In this document: one piece after another, positions 22,762 to 32,034 of the stretch
How the letters are laid out: the number at the start of each line of letters is the position of its first letter
Numbering within the stretch: position 1 is the stretch's first letter
Assembly (NCBI GenBank): GCA_030533325.1
Contig: JAUNJJ010000001.1
Span: 45,411-109,410 of the forward strand
Direction of reading: 5' to 3'
Source: Oscillospiraceae bacterium
Lineage (GTDB): Bacteria > Bacillota > Clostridia > Oscillospirales > Ruminococcaceae
Length of the DNA: 64,000 bases
Program-made: the position numbers and the translations under genes
The notes under the pieces: model-generated
Database searches by the model: none
What the model saw: the letters and a program-made list of their open reading frames with translations, nothing else
Told to the model about the DNA's origin: nothing

Positions 22762-24702
22762 TTATCTTATTTTACTTCCTGCAGGAACATCCTCATCAAT
22801 GAAAATAACCTTTGCAGATCCGTCAGGCATGTCTGAACAGCATATCATGCCGTTGCTTTCAACGCCGCAGAGCTTAACAGGTTTAAGGTTTGCAACTATG
22901 ATAACCTTTTTTCCGATGAGATCTTCCGGCTGATACCACTGTGCGATTCCTGAAACTACCTGTCTTCCGCCCATGCCGTCATCGAGCTGTGAGCAGAGGA
23001 GCTTCTTTGACTTTTTAACCTTTTCACACTGTACAATCTTTGCAACTCTCAGGTCTGCCTTGAAGAAGTCGTCAATTGTTATTTCAGGTTCAAGTGGTTC
23101 CACCTCAATCTCAGGTTCGTCTTTAGGTGCATTCTGGCTGATGATAGCATTAAGTTCTTCGATTTCCTTTTCAACGTCTATACGAGGGAAGAGACCTTCG
23201 CCCTTGTGAACTGTAACATTTGCAGGGAGAACACCGAACTTTGCTGCGTTTTCATATGAAACATCGCTTTCTGATGCACCGATCTGTTCCCATACCTTAG
23301 GCATTGTTGAAGGCATGAATGCACTGAGGAGTGATGTGCAGATTCTGATTGTTTCAAGAAGATTATAGAGTACACACGCAAGTCTCGGACGGTTTGCCTC
23401 ATCCTTTGCAAGAACCCATGGTGCAGTTTCGTCAATGTACTTGTTTGCGCGTGAGATAACACTGAATATTTCTGCAAGGGCATTGTTAAGCTGAGTGTTT
23501 TCAACAAACTCATCAACCTTCGCTCTGAGACCTGAAGCCATGCTGATAAGGCTGTCATCAAATTCGCCTGAAGTCTTTTCCTCAGGAAGTGTACCGCCGA
23601 AATATTTTTCAACCATTGCAACTGTTCTTGAAACGAGGTTGCCAAGTCCGTTTGCAAGGTCGGAATTGATGCGGTTTATCATGATTTCATTGGAGAATGA
23701 GCTGTCAGCGCCGAGAGCCATTTCGCGGAGAATGTGGTATCTGATTGCGTCAGCACCATATCTTTCACCGAGAACAAACGGGTCAACAACGTTGCCGAGT
23801 GACTTGCTCATCTTCTGTCCGTTAAAGGTAATCCAGCCGTGAACAGCAAGGTGTTCAGGAAGCGGAAGGTCGAGAGCCATGAGCATTGCAGGCCAGATAA
23901 TTGCGTGGAATCTCATGATATCCTTTGCAACCATGTGAACATTTGCAGGCCAGAATTTTTCAAAGTCACTGAAGTTTTCATTTGCATATCCGAGGGCGGA
24001 AATGTAGTTCGAGAGAGCATCAATCCATACATAGACAACATGCTTGTCATCAAATGTAACAGGAATTCCCCACTTGAATGTTGTTCTTGAAACACAGAGA
24101 TCTTCAAGACCAGGTTTAATAAAGTTGTTTACAAGTTCAACTGCTCTTGTCTTTGGTCTGAGATAGTCTGTTTCTGTAAGAAGTTTTTCAATTCTGTCTG
24201 CAAAAGGAGACATCTTAAAGAAGTAGGCTTCTTCCTTTGCTTCGATAACTTCACGTCCGCATTCAGGACATTTTCCGTCAACAAGCTGTGATTCGGTCCA
24301 GAAACTTTCACAAGGTGTGCAGTATTTGCCGGAATATTCACCCTTGTAGATATAACCCTTGTCGTAGAGTGCTTTGAATATTTTCTGTACGGTTTCGATA
24401 TGGTAGTCATCAGTGGTTCGGATATATCTGTCGTAGCTGATATTCATATAGCTCCAGAGATCTTTGAAAATTTTTACAATATCATCGACATATTCCTTAG
24501 GCGTAACCCCTTTTTCTGCAGCCTTCTGTTCAATTTTCAGGCCGTGCTCGTCCGTTCCTGTGAGGAACATTACATCATACCCCTGCATACGCTTGTAACG
24601 TGCAATGGAGTCGCACGCAACCGTTGTATAACAGTGTCCTATATGAGGATTTCCTGACGGGTAATATATAGGAGTAGTGATGTAAAAAGGTTTTTTAGGC
24701 AT
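22762..24702 (-). CDS. metG: Methionyl-tRNA synthetase with C-terminal tRNA-binding domain
   Basis: Charges tRNA-Met. The 646 aa protein has the class I HIGH-type motif (PSGNPHIGH, residues 11-19), a zinc knuckle of four cysteines (CTPC and CPEC, about 128-148), the KMSKS loop (about 300-304) and a C-terminal EMAP/Trbp111-like OB domain (about 545-646) used for tRNA binding and dimerisation. The ribosome binding site is GGAGGAG. It is transcribed from a perfect promoter at 24735-24763. Confidence 0.97.
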   Translation of the reverse strand: MPKKPFYITTPIYYPSGNPHIGHCYTTVACDSIARYKRMQGYDVMFLTGTDEHGLKIEQKAAEKGVTPKEYVDDIVKIFKDLWSYMNISYDRYIRTTDDYHIETVQKIFKALYDKGYIYKGEYSGKYCTPCESFWTESQLVDGKCPECGREVIEAKEEAYFFKMSPFADRIEKLLTETDYLRPKTRAVELVNNFIKPGLEDLCVSRTTFKWGIPVTFDDKHVVYVWIDALSNYISALGYANENFSDFEKFWPANVHMVAKDIMRFHAIIWPAMLMALDLPLPEHLAVHGWITFNGQKMSKSLGNVVDPFVLGERYGADAIRYHILREMALGADSSFSNEIMINRINSDLANGLGNLVSRTVAMVEKYFGGTLPEEKTSGEFDDSLISMASGLRAKVDEFVENTQLNNALAEIFSVISRANKYIDETAPWVLAKDEANRPRLACVLYNLLETIRICTSLLSAFMPSTMPKVWEQIGASESDVSYENAAKFGVLPANVTVHKGEGLFPRIDVEKEIEELNAIISQNAPKDEPEIEVEPLEPEITIDDFFKADLRVAKIVQCEKVKKSKKLLCSQLDDGMGGRQVVSGIAQWYQPEDLIGKKVIIVANLKPVKLCGVESNGMICCSDMPDGSAKVIFIDEDVPAGSKIR

Positions 24703-24734
24703 AAAATCTCCTCCATAATAATAATCTGTAATTT

Positions 24735-24763
24735 ATTATACCTTAAAAATGTATGTTTGTCAA
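24735..24763 (-). promoter_or_regulatory. Consensus promoter of metG
   Basis: On the minus strand TTGACA (24763-24758), 17 bp and TATAAT (24740-24735). The leader is only about 25 nt, so there is no T-box or riboswitch here. Confidence 0.88.
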
Positions 24764-24923
24764 AGAAAATTTCCGCTGTGAACATATCCGCAAATGTGAA
24801 AAATACGTTTATGAGGGACGGTTCAGAATCATTTGTTTACTATCTTAAAACAAAAAAATATTTTACAGAAATATAAAAATAAAAAAACAAAATTCATCAG
24901 GAAATTTTTGTGTAATAAAAGCA

Positions 24924-24952
24924 TTGATATTTCTTTACAGATAATATATAAT
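24924..24952 (+). promoter_or_regulatory. Promoter of the MshEN/CheX-like gene
   Basis: TTGATA (24924-24929), 17 bp and TATAAT (24947-24952), about 34 bp before the ATG. Confidence 0.75.
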
Positions 24953-24985
24953 AGTTGTATATTTATTTAGGGAAGTGAAGAAAAC

Positions 24986-25852
24986 ATGCTTGCACAGTTA
25001 TTCGGATATTATCTTCTGGACAAGAACATTATTTCTACAGAGCAGCTCAATGAAGCACTTGTAAACAAAAATATATACAAGGCCCGCCTCGGTTCGCTGT
25101 TTACTGAATCAGGATATATGACACCTGAGCAGGTAGAGTATGTTCATGATGAACAGAAGAGATTTGACAGAAACATCGGGGATATCGCCGTTTTTCTTGG
25201 ATTTCTTACCAGGGCACAGATGGAGGAGCTGCTTGACAGACAGAACAGTGGTGATACGGCACTTGCAGAAGCACTTGTAAACAAAGGGTATATTACGCGT
25301 GCGGAATACGATAATCTTCTCAAAGCATACAAGCAGGAACTTGGTCTCACAAGTGAGATACATGACAAAAATAATCTGAAACGCGATATTATGGCCATAT
25401 ATAATCTTGATGGTATGGAGAATGCAGATATTTATGCCGATTATACTGCACTGTTTGTAAGAAATTCAATCAGGTTTGTCGGTGATGATTTTGCATTTGC
25501 AGGTTTCAATCCTGAAAAGGATACAGAGCAGGAATGTATGGTAATTCAGGATATAAGCGGAGCACAGAATCTCCGTACAGCAATATGCGGAAGCCAGAAG
25601 GCATTCAGTTCATTTGCATCAAGGTGTGCCGGCAAGGATCTGTTTGACTGTACAAACAGAGATGTGGGAGATTTTCTGAATCTCCAGAACGGACTTTATG
25701 CTTCAAATATTTTTGCCTCAACCAGTTCAAAGCTTTCACTGGGGAATATTGACTATGTTCAGGGTGAATTTATATCTACAGGAAACAGTAAGTTTATAGT
25801 TCCTTTGTCATTTACGTTCGGAAAAATCTATATTTACATATCCGTGATGTAA
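24986..25852 (+). CDS. MshEN-like N-terminal domain fused to a CheX-like domain
   Basis: A 288 aa cytosolic protein. Residues 1-125 carry MshEN/GspE-N-like repeats; the best one reads RLGSLFTESG followed by a helix ending in Gln (about residues 34-57). This matches much of the RLG-x-x-L-x3-G...Q pattern that binds c-di-GMP in MshE-type ATPases. Residues 145-288 resemble CheX/CheC phosphatase-type chemotaxis domains (a GDFLNLQNGLYASNIFASTSSK stretch in place of the usual helix, then a five-strand sheet). No flagellar or chemotaxis genes are nearby. It stands alone behind its own promoter. A second-messenger-controlled phosphatase or scaffold is inference. Confidence 0.65.
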   Translation: MLAQLFGYYLLDKNIISTEQLNEALVNKNIYKARLGSLFTESGYMTPEQVEYVHDEQKRFDRNIGDIAVFLGFLTRAQMEELLDRQNSGDTALAEALVNKGYITRAEYDNLLKAYKQELGLTSEIHDKNNLKRDIMAIYNLDGMENADIYADYTALFVRNSIRFVGDDFAFAGFNPEKDTEQECMVIQDISGAQNLRTAICGSQKAFSSFASRCAGKDLFDCTNRDVGDFLNLQNGLYASNIFASTSSKLSLGNIDYVQGEFISTGNSKFIVPLSFTFGKIYIYISVM

Positions 25853-25953
25853 ATAATTAACAAACCTGCGGTAACTTCATTAGTCAAAATATGTACAATT
25901 AACAAATGAGCGCAAAAACAGTTGTGATTTCATACAAATATATTTTTATTGTA

Positions 25954-25982
25954 TTGACTTATTCAAAATTATAAGTTATAAT
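25954..25982 (+). promoter_or_regulatory. Promoter of a candidate small RNA or attenuated leader
   Basis: TTGACT (25954-25959), 17 bp and TATAAT (25977-25982), with transcription expected near 25989. Confidence 0.75.
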
Positions 25983-25988
25983 ATAAAC

Positions 25989-26110
25989 AGTGTTAAGTTA
26001 ATATTTGTTATTAAGGTTAACACTCGTTTTGTTGTCTCCTTTCTTTTGTTCTACACATATTTATTTATCTCTTTTTATCTTTGCAGGACACCGTTTGTCC
26101 TGCATTTTTT
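25989..26110 (+). ncRNA. Candidate small RNA with anti-Shine-Dalgarno segment
   Basis: A compact unit of about 122 nt from a good promoter to a strong terminator. The 5' end forms AGTGTTAA/TTAACACT (25989-25996 with 26017-26024). The middle is unstructured and pyrimidine-rich with TCTCCTTTC (26035-26043), complementary to a ribosome binding site. The 3' end is GCAGGACA/TGTCCTGC (26083-26103) plus six T. No reading frame fits. It could be a trans-acting small RNA, or a leader that attenuates the lipoprotein gene starting 30 bp later. Confidence 0.5.
26083..26110 (+). terminator. Terminator of the candidate small RNA, upstream of a lipoprotein gene
   Basis: A perfect 8 bp stem, GCAGGACA/TGTCCTGC, with a 5 nt loop and ATTTTTT tail. 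No promoter is visible between it and the ATG at 26141, so the next gene may depend on readthrough. Confidence 0.8.
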
Positions 26111-26140
26111 ATATCATAATGAAATTAAGACGGTGAAAAA

Positions 26141-26932
26141 ATGAAAAAAATTATTAACTACTTTCTGACAGTGGCTCTTGCTGCTGTATTATCCGTTTCT
26201 GTTTTATCATGCGGAAGAAAAACTGTAATGATTGATGATGAACTTCCGAAGCTTCCTGATCCTGTTAAGATTGTTACGGATCCTCCGGTGGTATATGATG
26301 AACCCGAAGAGGAGGAAACGGTTCCTGAAACTGATTCTGCTCCGCATCTTAAACAGGGAGTATGGTATGCATACAGTCCTACTGGTTCAAGCTATTATTT
26401 TTTTGAGGGAGATAATGAATCAGGTCTGAAGATAAGTGTAAATACAGGCGTATCCTCCCCTTTAAGATATGAAAAAATATCAGAAAATACGGAAGAATCC
26501 ACGCAGGAAAATCAGACCGGGCCTGAAAACTATATTTTCCACTTTGACAGAGAGGATAACAATACGGCTGTGAGTATAGAATTTACCGATAATGATCATG
26601 CCAGTGTTATTGTTAACGGCTCAAAGGAGGAATACTTTGAATATGTATCATCCCAGAGCTTTGCGGAGTTTATGTTCTATACAAATGAAGAACTTTCTGC
26701 CATGGCCAAGGAAGAATATGCAAAAGTTGAAGACAATCCGGTCCGTATAAAGCAAATACAGGTCAATATAGGCGAAAAGCCGGGCTCAGAAGTTGTGCTC
26801 CAGCTTGTGAGAAAGGTTATAAACAAGGAAAACGGTGCGGAGGAAATGCAGGTTTGCGAGAGTTATACCGTAAACCGTATAACCGCTCAGGGCGTTGATT
26901 CCGCCGGAAATCATGTTGATTTAAGTAAATAA
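26141..26932 (+). CDS. Lipoprotein of unknown function
   Basis: A 263 aa protein with a signal peptide and lipobox VLSC (Cys24). A disordered Pro/Glu/Asp-rich segment (about residues 30-66) is followed by a folded region rich in beta strands, starting GVWYAYSPTGSSYYFFE. I do not recognise the family. The ribosome binding site (ACGGTG) is weak. It has no visible promoter of its own downstream of the terminator at 26083-26110. Confidence 0.75.
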   Translation: MKKIINYFLTVALAAVLSVSVLSCGRKTVMIDDELPKLPDPVKIVTDPPVVYDEPEEEETVPETDSAPHLKQGVWYAYSPTGSSYYFFEGDNESGLKISVNTGVSSPLRYEKISENTEESTQENQTGPENYIFHFDREDNNTAVSIEFTDNDHASVIVNGSKEEYFEYVSSQSFAEFMFYTNEELSAMAKEEYAKVEDNPVRIKQIQVNIGEKPGSEVVLQLVRKVINKENGAEEMQVCESYTVNRITAQGVDSAGNHVDLSK

Positions 26933-26939
26933 AAATATA

Positions 26940-26968
26940 TTGCAAATTTATGTGAAATGAGTTATAAT
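26940..26968 (+). promoter_or_regulatory. Promoter of rsmE
   Basis: TTGCAA (26940-26945), 17 bp and TATAAT (26963-26968), starting just after the lipoprotein stop codon. Confidence 0.75.
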
Positions 26969-27002
26969 GATAGTATAATTTCATATATGGAGATTTTACA
27001 GG

Positions 27003-27725
27003 ATGCCTCGTTTTTTTGTGGACAGTATAACTGATGAAAAATACGCCGTTATAACCGGCGAAGACGCACGGCACATAAGCAGATCGCTTCGCATGAAGAA
27101 GGATGATGCTCTTACCGTAACGTGCGGCGGTATAGACTATTCGTGTATAATAAAAGAAATATCTGACAGCATGGTAAGTCTTGAAGTTCTGTTTTTTAAC
27201 AAATGCAAGTCGGAGCCAAGTATAGACCTCACACTTTTTCAGGCTGTCCCAAAGCTTGACAAGCTTGAACTTATCATACAAAAATCTGTTGAACTTGGTG
27301 TAAACAGGATAGTACCGGTTTTAACAAGAAGATGCGTGTCACGTCCTTCAGAAAAAGATTTTGCAAAAAAGCTTCCTCGTTACCAGCGTATTTCGCTTGA
27401 AGCGGCAAAACAGTCGGGAAGAGGGATAATTCCTGAAGTTATGCCGATAATAAGCTATGGAGAAGCACTTGAACAGATGAAAAAAACAGACTGTCCCCTC
27501 ATGCTTTATGAGCAGGGAGGAGTACATTTTTCTGAGGCAGGGCTTAAAAACAGCGGAACGGTTTCACTTCTTGTCGGAAGTGAGGGCGGCTTTGACGAAT
27601 CTGAAGTTGTAAAGGCTGACGAAGCGGGGATAAAGCGAATCTGGCTTGGTGACAGAATACTCAGATGTGAAACAGCACCTCTGGCTGCGGTTTCAATAAC
27701 AATGTTCCTTACAGGAAACCTGTAA
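27003..27725 (+). CDS. rsmE: 16S rRNA (uracil-1498 N3)-methyltransferase
   Basis: Methylates U1498 of 16S rRNA with SAM. At 240 aa it is full length: a small N-terminal PUA-like domain (MPRFFV, then HISRSLRM) and a C-terminal SPOUT (trefoil knot) domain with the conserved LLVGSEGGF (about residues 189-197) and LGDRILRCETA (about 215-225) blocks. An acidic membrane-anchored protein follows after about 80 bp. Confidence 0.95.
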   Translation: MPRFFVDSITDEKYAVITGEDARHISRSLRMKKDDALTVTCGGIDYSCIIKEISDSMVSLEVLFFNKCKSEPSIDLTLFQAVPKLDKLELIIQKSVELGVNRIVPVLTRRCVSRPSEKDFAKKLPRYQRISLEAAKQSGRGIIPEVMPIISYGEALEQMKKTDCPLMLYEQGGVHFSEAGLKNSGTVSLLVGSEGGFDESEVVKADEAGIKRIWLGDRILRCETAPLAAVSITMFLTGNL

Positions 27726-27802
27726 ACAAATAAAAAACAGACGGTGGCCTGCAGAGCTCCGTCGAAAGAAAAAATTTTATCTGCAGAGAATGGAGAAAAG
27801 CT

Positions 27803-28096
27803 ATGAAACATACTTTACTTGGAATTATTGCGGCGGCTGTTTCTGTTACAGCGGCTATAATTGCTGTAGTTGCTATCAGAAATCACAATGAGAGAAAGCG
27901 CGAGACAGACGACTACGATTATGATTACGACTATGACTGTGATGATGACTGCGACTTTGATGAAGATTTTTCATGTGAAGACGAGTGTGACATCGACGAT
28001 TTTGAAGATGGTAAAGACCTTGACGAGCTTCTCGACGAAGAGGATGCAGCCGATGAAGCAGCAGCTGAAGAGGCAGATAAAGCAAATAAAGAATAA
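27803..28096 (+). CDS. Membrane-anchored protein with a highly acidic Asp/Tyr/Cys tail
   Basis: A 97 aa protein. Residues 4-25 form a transmembrane helix (or uncleaved signal anchor). A short basic segment follows (RNHNERKRE). The rest is overwhelmingly Asp and Glu, with DYDYDYDYD followed by four evenly placed cysteine-containing motifs (CDDDC, FSCEDEC). The composition suggests a disordered acidic tail that could bind metal cations. No family recognised. It lies between rsmE and recA. ATG 27803 is preceded by a GGAGAAAAG-type ribosome binding site. Confidence 0.75.
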   Translation: MKHTLLGIIAAAVSVTAAIIAVVAIRNHNERKRETDDYDYDYDYDCDDDCDFDEDFSCEDECDIDDFEDGKDLDELLDEEDAADEAAAEEADKANKE

Positions 28097-28104
28097 AAAT
28101 GTTA

Positions 28105-28150
28105 TTTTTAATTAAGACAGGGCAGCTCTGTTTGTCCTGTCTTAATATTT
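28105..28150 (+). terminator. Terminator-like hairpin upstream of recA
   Basis: ATTAAGACAGG (28111-28121) pairs with CCTGTCTTAAT (28136-28146). The T run after it is weak. Confidence 0.55.
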
Positions 28151-28245
28151 ATTAAAATAAAAATTAAGGAATTTTTTAAAAATACTGGTAATTTATTATT
28201 TTTTGTTGTATAATAGAAATATACTAATTATTTATGGAGGAAAGT

Positions 28246-29439
28246 ATGGCAAAAGAAATAAAGAAAAAAACACTTCAGTCACCTGTTGGAAACGATGAAA
28301 AGCAGAAGGCTCTTGAGATGGCCATTGCTCAGATTGAAAAAACATACGGTGCCGGTGCGGTTATGCGCCTGGGACAGACCAAAAGTCTTGATGTTGAGGC
28401 TATCCCTACCGGATCAATGACACTTGATATGGCACTTGGCATAGGCGGTGTTCCGAGAGGACGTATAGTGGAAATATACGGACCTGAAAGCTCAGGTAAG
28501 ACAACAGTAGCACTTCACGTTGTTGCGGAAGCTCAGAAGATGGGCGGAAATGCTGCTTTTATCGACGTTGAACATGCTCTTGATCCTGTATATGCAAGTG
28601 CTCTCGGCGTTGATATAGACAATCTTCTCGTATCCCAGCCGGACAGCGGTGAACAGGCACTCGAAATAGCAGAAGCACTTGTACGTTCAGGTGCTATCGA
28701 TATTCTTGTTCTTGACTCTGTTGCTGCTATGACAACAAAGGCAGAGATTGACGGAGAGATGGGTGATCTTCACGTTGGTCAGCTTGCAAGACTTATGTCA
28801 CAGGCTATGAGAAAGCTCACATCAGTCATTTCCAAATCGAACTGTGTTGCAATTTTCATCAATCAGGTTCGTGAAAAGATTGGCGTTATGTACGGAAACC
28901 CTGAAACAACACCTGGCGGACGTGCCCTCAAGTTCTACTCATCAGTACGTATTGAGGTAAGAAAGGGTGAGACACTTAAGAGCGGAACTGATGTTATCGG
29001 TGCCCGTACAAAGTGCAAGGTTGTAAAGAATAAAGTTGCTCCGCCGTTTAAGGAGTGCGAATTTGATATTATGTACGGTCAGGGCATTTCCAGAGTCGGA
29101 GAGGTTCTCGACCTTGCTGTTGAACTTGATATCGTAAAGAAGGGCGGCGCATGGTTCAGCTACAATGAAACAAAGCTCGGACAGGGACGTGACAACGTAA
29201 AGGAACTTCTTAAAAACAGTCCTGATCTTATGCTTGAGATAGAGGAAAAGATAAAGGAAAATGCACGTAAGCTTGAACTTGCTTCCAGAAAGAGCAAAGT
29301 TGAAGCGAAACTCAGTGAAGCAGCAAGGGTCGCTGCGGCCTCTTCATCAGTACAGGAATCGCCTGTTTCAAACGACGATGTTTCAATAAGTGCAGATGAT
29401 GATTTTGAGGAATTTGCTCCGGCCGGTGAAGAAGCGTGA
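28246..29439 (+). CDS. recA: Recombinase RecA
   Basis: DNA strand-exchange protein and LexA co-protease. It is 397 aa. Walker A is GPESSGKT (about residues 67-74), with the conserved DNA-binding loops L1 and L2 (ending [10 protein letters not shown]) present and an acidic C-terminal tail. ATG 28246 follows GGAGGAAAG; an in-frame ATG at 28234 lies inside that ribosome binding site. The upstream region has TATAAT at 28209-28214 with a weak -35. I see no LexA box (GAAC-N4-GTTC) there. recX follows with a 4 bp overlap. Confidence 0.97.
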   Translation: MAKEIKKKTLQSPVGNDEKQKALEMAIAQIEKTYGAGAVMRLGQTKSLDVEAIPTGSMTLDMALGIGGVPRGRIVEIYGPESSGKTTVALHVVAEAQKMGGNAAFIDVEHALDPVYASALGVDIDNLLVSQPDSGEQALEIAEALVRSGAIDILVLDSVAAMTTKAEIDGEMGDLHVGQLARLMSQAMRKLTSVISKSNCVAIFINQVREKIGVMYGNPETTPGGRALKFYSSVRIEVRKGETLKSGTDVIGARTKCKVVKNKVAPPFKECEFDIMYGQGISRVGEVLDLAVELDIVKKGGAWFSYNETKLGQGRDNVKELLKNSPDLMLEIEEKIKENARKLELASRKSKVEAKLSEAARVAAASSSVQESPVSNDDVSISADDDFEEFAPAGEEA

Positions 29440-30056
29440 CAGTAAATTCCGCTGTCCGTTACAAAGGCAACACCTGGGAAGTGTTTATAGACGGAAACAG
29501 AATTTATCTTCATAAAGAGATAGTTGCTGACTACGGTCTGAGACCGGGTGCGGAAATAAGTCCGGAGAGATATGAAGAAATGATGCTTGCTTCCGACAGG
29601 CGCCGTGCCACGGAGCGCGGTCTGTATCTGCTTGATTACCGTGACTATTCCTACAGTGAGCTTTTTAAAAAGCTTAATGAAAACTATGATGAGGATACAT
29701 GCTATTATGTACTGAATAAACTCGTGTCTCTCGGATTGATAAATGACCGGAGATATGCGGAAAACCTTGCGAGAAAGTACATGGAAGTGCAGAAGTACGG
29801 ATATTACCGTGCTTCAAACGAGATGTACAGAAAAGGTCTCGACAGGGAGCTTGTAACCGAGGTTCTCAGTTTATATGAGGAAGGTACAGCAGAGCGTATC
29901 TGTGAAATTATCAGAAAAAAATACAGCGGATATCTTGACGATCCTGATAAGGTTCGCAGGATGAAAAATGCACTTGCCCGCAGGGGATACAGTTTCGGTG
30001 ATATTAACGAGGCGGTCCGTATGATGGAATGTGCTGACTATGACGAATACGAATAA
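29436..30056 (+). CDS. recX: Regulatory protein RecX
   Basis: Modulates RecA filaments. The 206 aa protein has the tandem three-helix repeats of RecX ([40 protein letters not shown] region and onward). GTG 29436 overlaps the recA stop (GTGA), so translation is coupled. It carries a long N-terminal extension of about 60 residues before the helical core, common in Clostridia. Confidence 0.9.
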   Translation: MTVNSAVRYKGNTWEVFIDGNRIYLHKEIVADYGLRPGAEISPERYEEMMLASDRRRATERGLYLLDYRDYSYSELFKKLNENYDEDTCYYVLNKLVSLGLINDRRYAENLARKYMEVQKYGYYRASNEMYRKGLDRELVTEVLSLYEEGTAERICEIIRKKYSGYLDDPDKVRRMKNALARRGYSFGDINEAVRMMECADYDEYE

Positions 30057-30079
30057 AAATAAAAAGGTGGTTTATTCTC

Positions 30080-31426
30080 ATGCCTGTAAAAATCGGTATG
30101 GTGTCACTTGGATGTTCAAAAAACCTTGTTGACAGTGAAAGAATGCTTTATAAGATCCGTGAACACGGATATGAACTTGTTACAGATCCGGCCAAATCAG
30201 ACGTTGTTGTTATAAACACATGCGGATTTATCCAGTCTGCCAAGGAAGAGGCAATTGAAACTGTTCTTGAACTTGCAAAGCTCAGGGAAGAGGGAACGAT
30301 TAAGAAGATAATAGTTACCGGATGCCTTGTACAGAGATATAAGGAAGAGTTTGAAAGTGAGTTTAAGAACGATGTTGACGCTGTAGTTGGAATCGGCTCG
30401 GATGACGATATAGTGGATATTATAGACAGGGTTCTTGCAGATGACCATGTTGTTGAATTCAAAGACAAGCTTGCACTGGGACTTACAGGAAAGAGAATAA
30501 TCTCAACACTTCCTTTCTTTACATATCTCAAGATAGCAGAGGGATGCAGCAACTGCTGCAGTTACTGTGCAATTCCTATGATAAGAGGAAAGTACAGAAG
30601 TGTTCCGATGGAGGATGTACTTGAGGAAGCGAGGTGGCTTGCTGAGAACGGGGTTACAGAGATAAATGTCGTAGCCCAGGACTCAACCCGCTACGGTGAG
30701 GATCTGTACGGAGAATCAAGACTTCCTGAACTGCTCAGAGAGCTCTGCCGTATCGACGGAATCAAATGGATAAGAGTTCTCTACTGCTATCCGGAGAGAA
30801 TTACTGATGAACTTATAGATGTTATAGCATCGGAGCCTAAGATTGTGAAGTACATGGATATTCCGATTCAGCACAGCGATGAAAAGATTCTCGCAGCTAT
30901 GGGAAGAGGCGGTTCTGAGGCAGAACTCCGAGCTCTGTTTAAGAAACTCAGGGAAAGAATTGAGGAACTCACAATCAGAACCACACTTATTACAGGTTTC
31001 CCGGGAGAAACAGAAGAACAGTTCAATTCACTTGCTGAATTTATCAAGGAAACTGAATTTGACAAGCTTGGATGCTTCCCTTATTCTGAGGAAGAGGGAA
31101 CAAAGGCGGCTCTTCTCCCTGACCAGGTTGATGAGGAAGTGCGTGCTCACCGTGCAGAGATAATCATGGAGCAGCAGCAGCTTATCAGCGAGCAGAAAAA
31201 CCTCCGTATGGTAGGTAAAACTGTTGAGGCTGTAGTTGAGGGATTTGACCAGTGGGGCGAATGCTATTTCGGAAGAACACAGAGCGATGCACCTGATATA
31301 GACGGTAAAATCTTCTTTGACAGTGAAGAAAAGCTTGCAGTCGGTCAGTTTGTAAATGTTCTTGTAACCGAGTCGCTTGACTACGATCTTATGGGAGAGG
31401 TAATAACAGATGAATCTGCCGAATAA
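30080..31426 (+). CDS. rimO: Ribosomal protein S12 methylthiotransferase
   Basis: Adds a methylthio group to the conserved aspartate of ribosomal protein S12 (RpsL). The 448 aa protein has an N-terminal UPF0004 domain with CSKNLVDSE (residues 13-21), which separates RimO from MiaB. A radical-SAM core with the 4Fe-4S motif CSNCCSYC follows (about 155-162), then a C-terminal TRAM domain. RBS AAAAGGTGG. It overlaps pgsA by 17 bp. Confidence 0.95.
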   Translation: MPVKIGMVSLGCSKNLVDSERMLYKIREHGYELVTDPAKSDVVVINTCGFIQSAKEEAIETVLELAKLREEGTIKKIIVTGCLVQRYKEEFESEFKNDVDAVVGIGSDDDIVDIIDRVLADDHVVEFKDKLALGLTGKRIISTLPFFTYLKIAEGCSNCCSYCAIPMIRGKYRSVPMEDVLEEARWLAENGVTEINVVAQDSTRYGEDLYGESRLPELLRELCRIDGIKWIRVLYCYPERITDELIDVIASEPKIVKYMDIPIQHSDEKILAAMGRGGSEAELRALFKKLRERIEELTIRTTLITGFPGETEEQFNSLAEFIKETEFDKLGCFPYSEEEGTKAALLPDQVDEEVRAHRAEIIMEQQQLISEQKNLRMVGKTVEAVVEGFDQWGECYFGRTQSDAPDIDGKIFFDSEEKLAVGQFVNVLVTESLDYDLMGEVITDESAE

Positions 31427-31958
31427 ACTGACACTTTTAAGAGTCATACTTGTACCGTTTTTTATTCTGTTTTTCTATCTTGAAGCAGTTCCGGGAAATT
31501 ATCTTATTTCATTTCTCCTTTTTGCAGCAGCATCTGTAACGGATGCGCTTGACGGGCATATTGCAAGGAAAAACAATCTTGTAACAACATTCGGAAAATT
31601 TCTTGATCCGCTTGCCGACAAGGTACTTGTAATATCAGCACTGTGCTGTTTCGTTGAAAAGGGACTTATGTCAGCAGTACCGCTTATCATAATTGTTGCA
31701 AGAGAATTTATGGTGTCCGGTCTGAGACTTGTAACAGCCAGCGAGGGTGTGGTAGTTGCAGCCGGTATCTGGGGAAAACTCAAAACAGCGTTTACAATGG
31801 TTGCTATTGTAGCGATTCTCATTTTCTGCTGTGCGGGCGTAACTGAAAAGTTTTCTCTTATAAGTGATATTCTCATATGGATATCCACAGTTCTTACAGT
31901 AATATCCGGAGCGGTTTACCTCAAAGGATACTGGAAATACATTGATATGGATAAATAA
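31410..31958 (+). CDS. pgsA: CDP-diacylglycerol--glycerol-3-phosphate 3-phosphatidyltransferase
   Basis: Makes phosphatidylglycerol phosphate at the membrane. The 182 aa protein has several transmembrane helices and the CDP-alcohol phosphotransferase motif D-G-x2-A-R-x8-G-x3-D-x3-D (DALDGHIARKN...GKFLDPLADK, about residues 45-70). ATG 31410 lies inside the end of rimO behind GGGAGAGG. It ends the recA-recX-rimO-pgsA run. Confidence 0.95.
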   Translation: MNLPNKLTLLRVILVPFFILFFYLEAVPGNYLISFLLFAAASVTDALDGHIARKNNLVTTFGKFLDPLADKVLVISALCCFVEKGLMSAVPLIIIVAREFMVSGLRLVTASEGVVVAAGIWGKLKTAFTMVAIVAILIFCCAGVTEKFSLISDILIWISTVLTVISGAVYLKGYWKYIDMDK

Positions 31959-31988
31959 TAAACGGAAAAAATACTTTTCGTTTACTAT
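31955..31988. repeat. Partial hairpin repeat at the pgsA stop codon
   Basis: AATAAACG...CGTTTACTAT resembles the first hairpin of the 82 bp repeats at 16106 and 22059, without the second half. It could serve as a transcript end. Confidence 0.45.
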
Positions 31989-32034
31989 AAACAAATACAG
32001 AACATCAATTTTATTAAAAACTTTTAAACTGTAC

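Noticed and set aside
27876..28085. Antisense frame across the acidic protein gene
   Set aside because: It is a by-product of repeated GAY codons on the other strand (giving His/Arg/Ser-rich text) and has no ribosome binding site.
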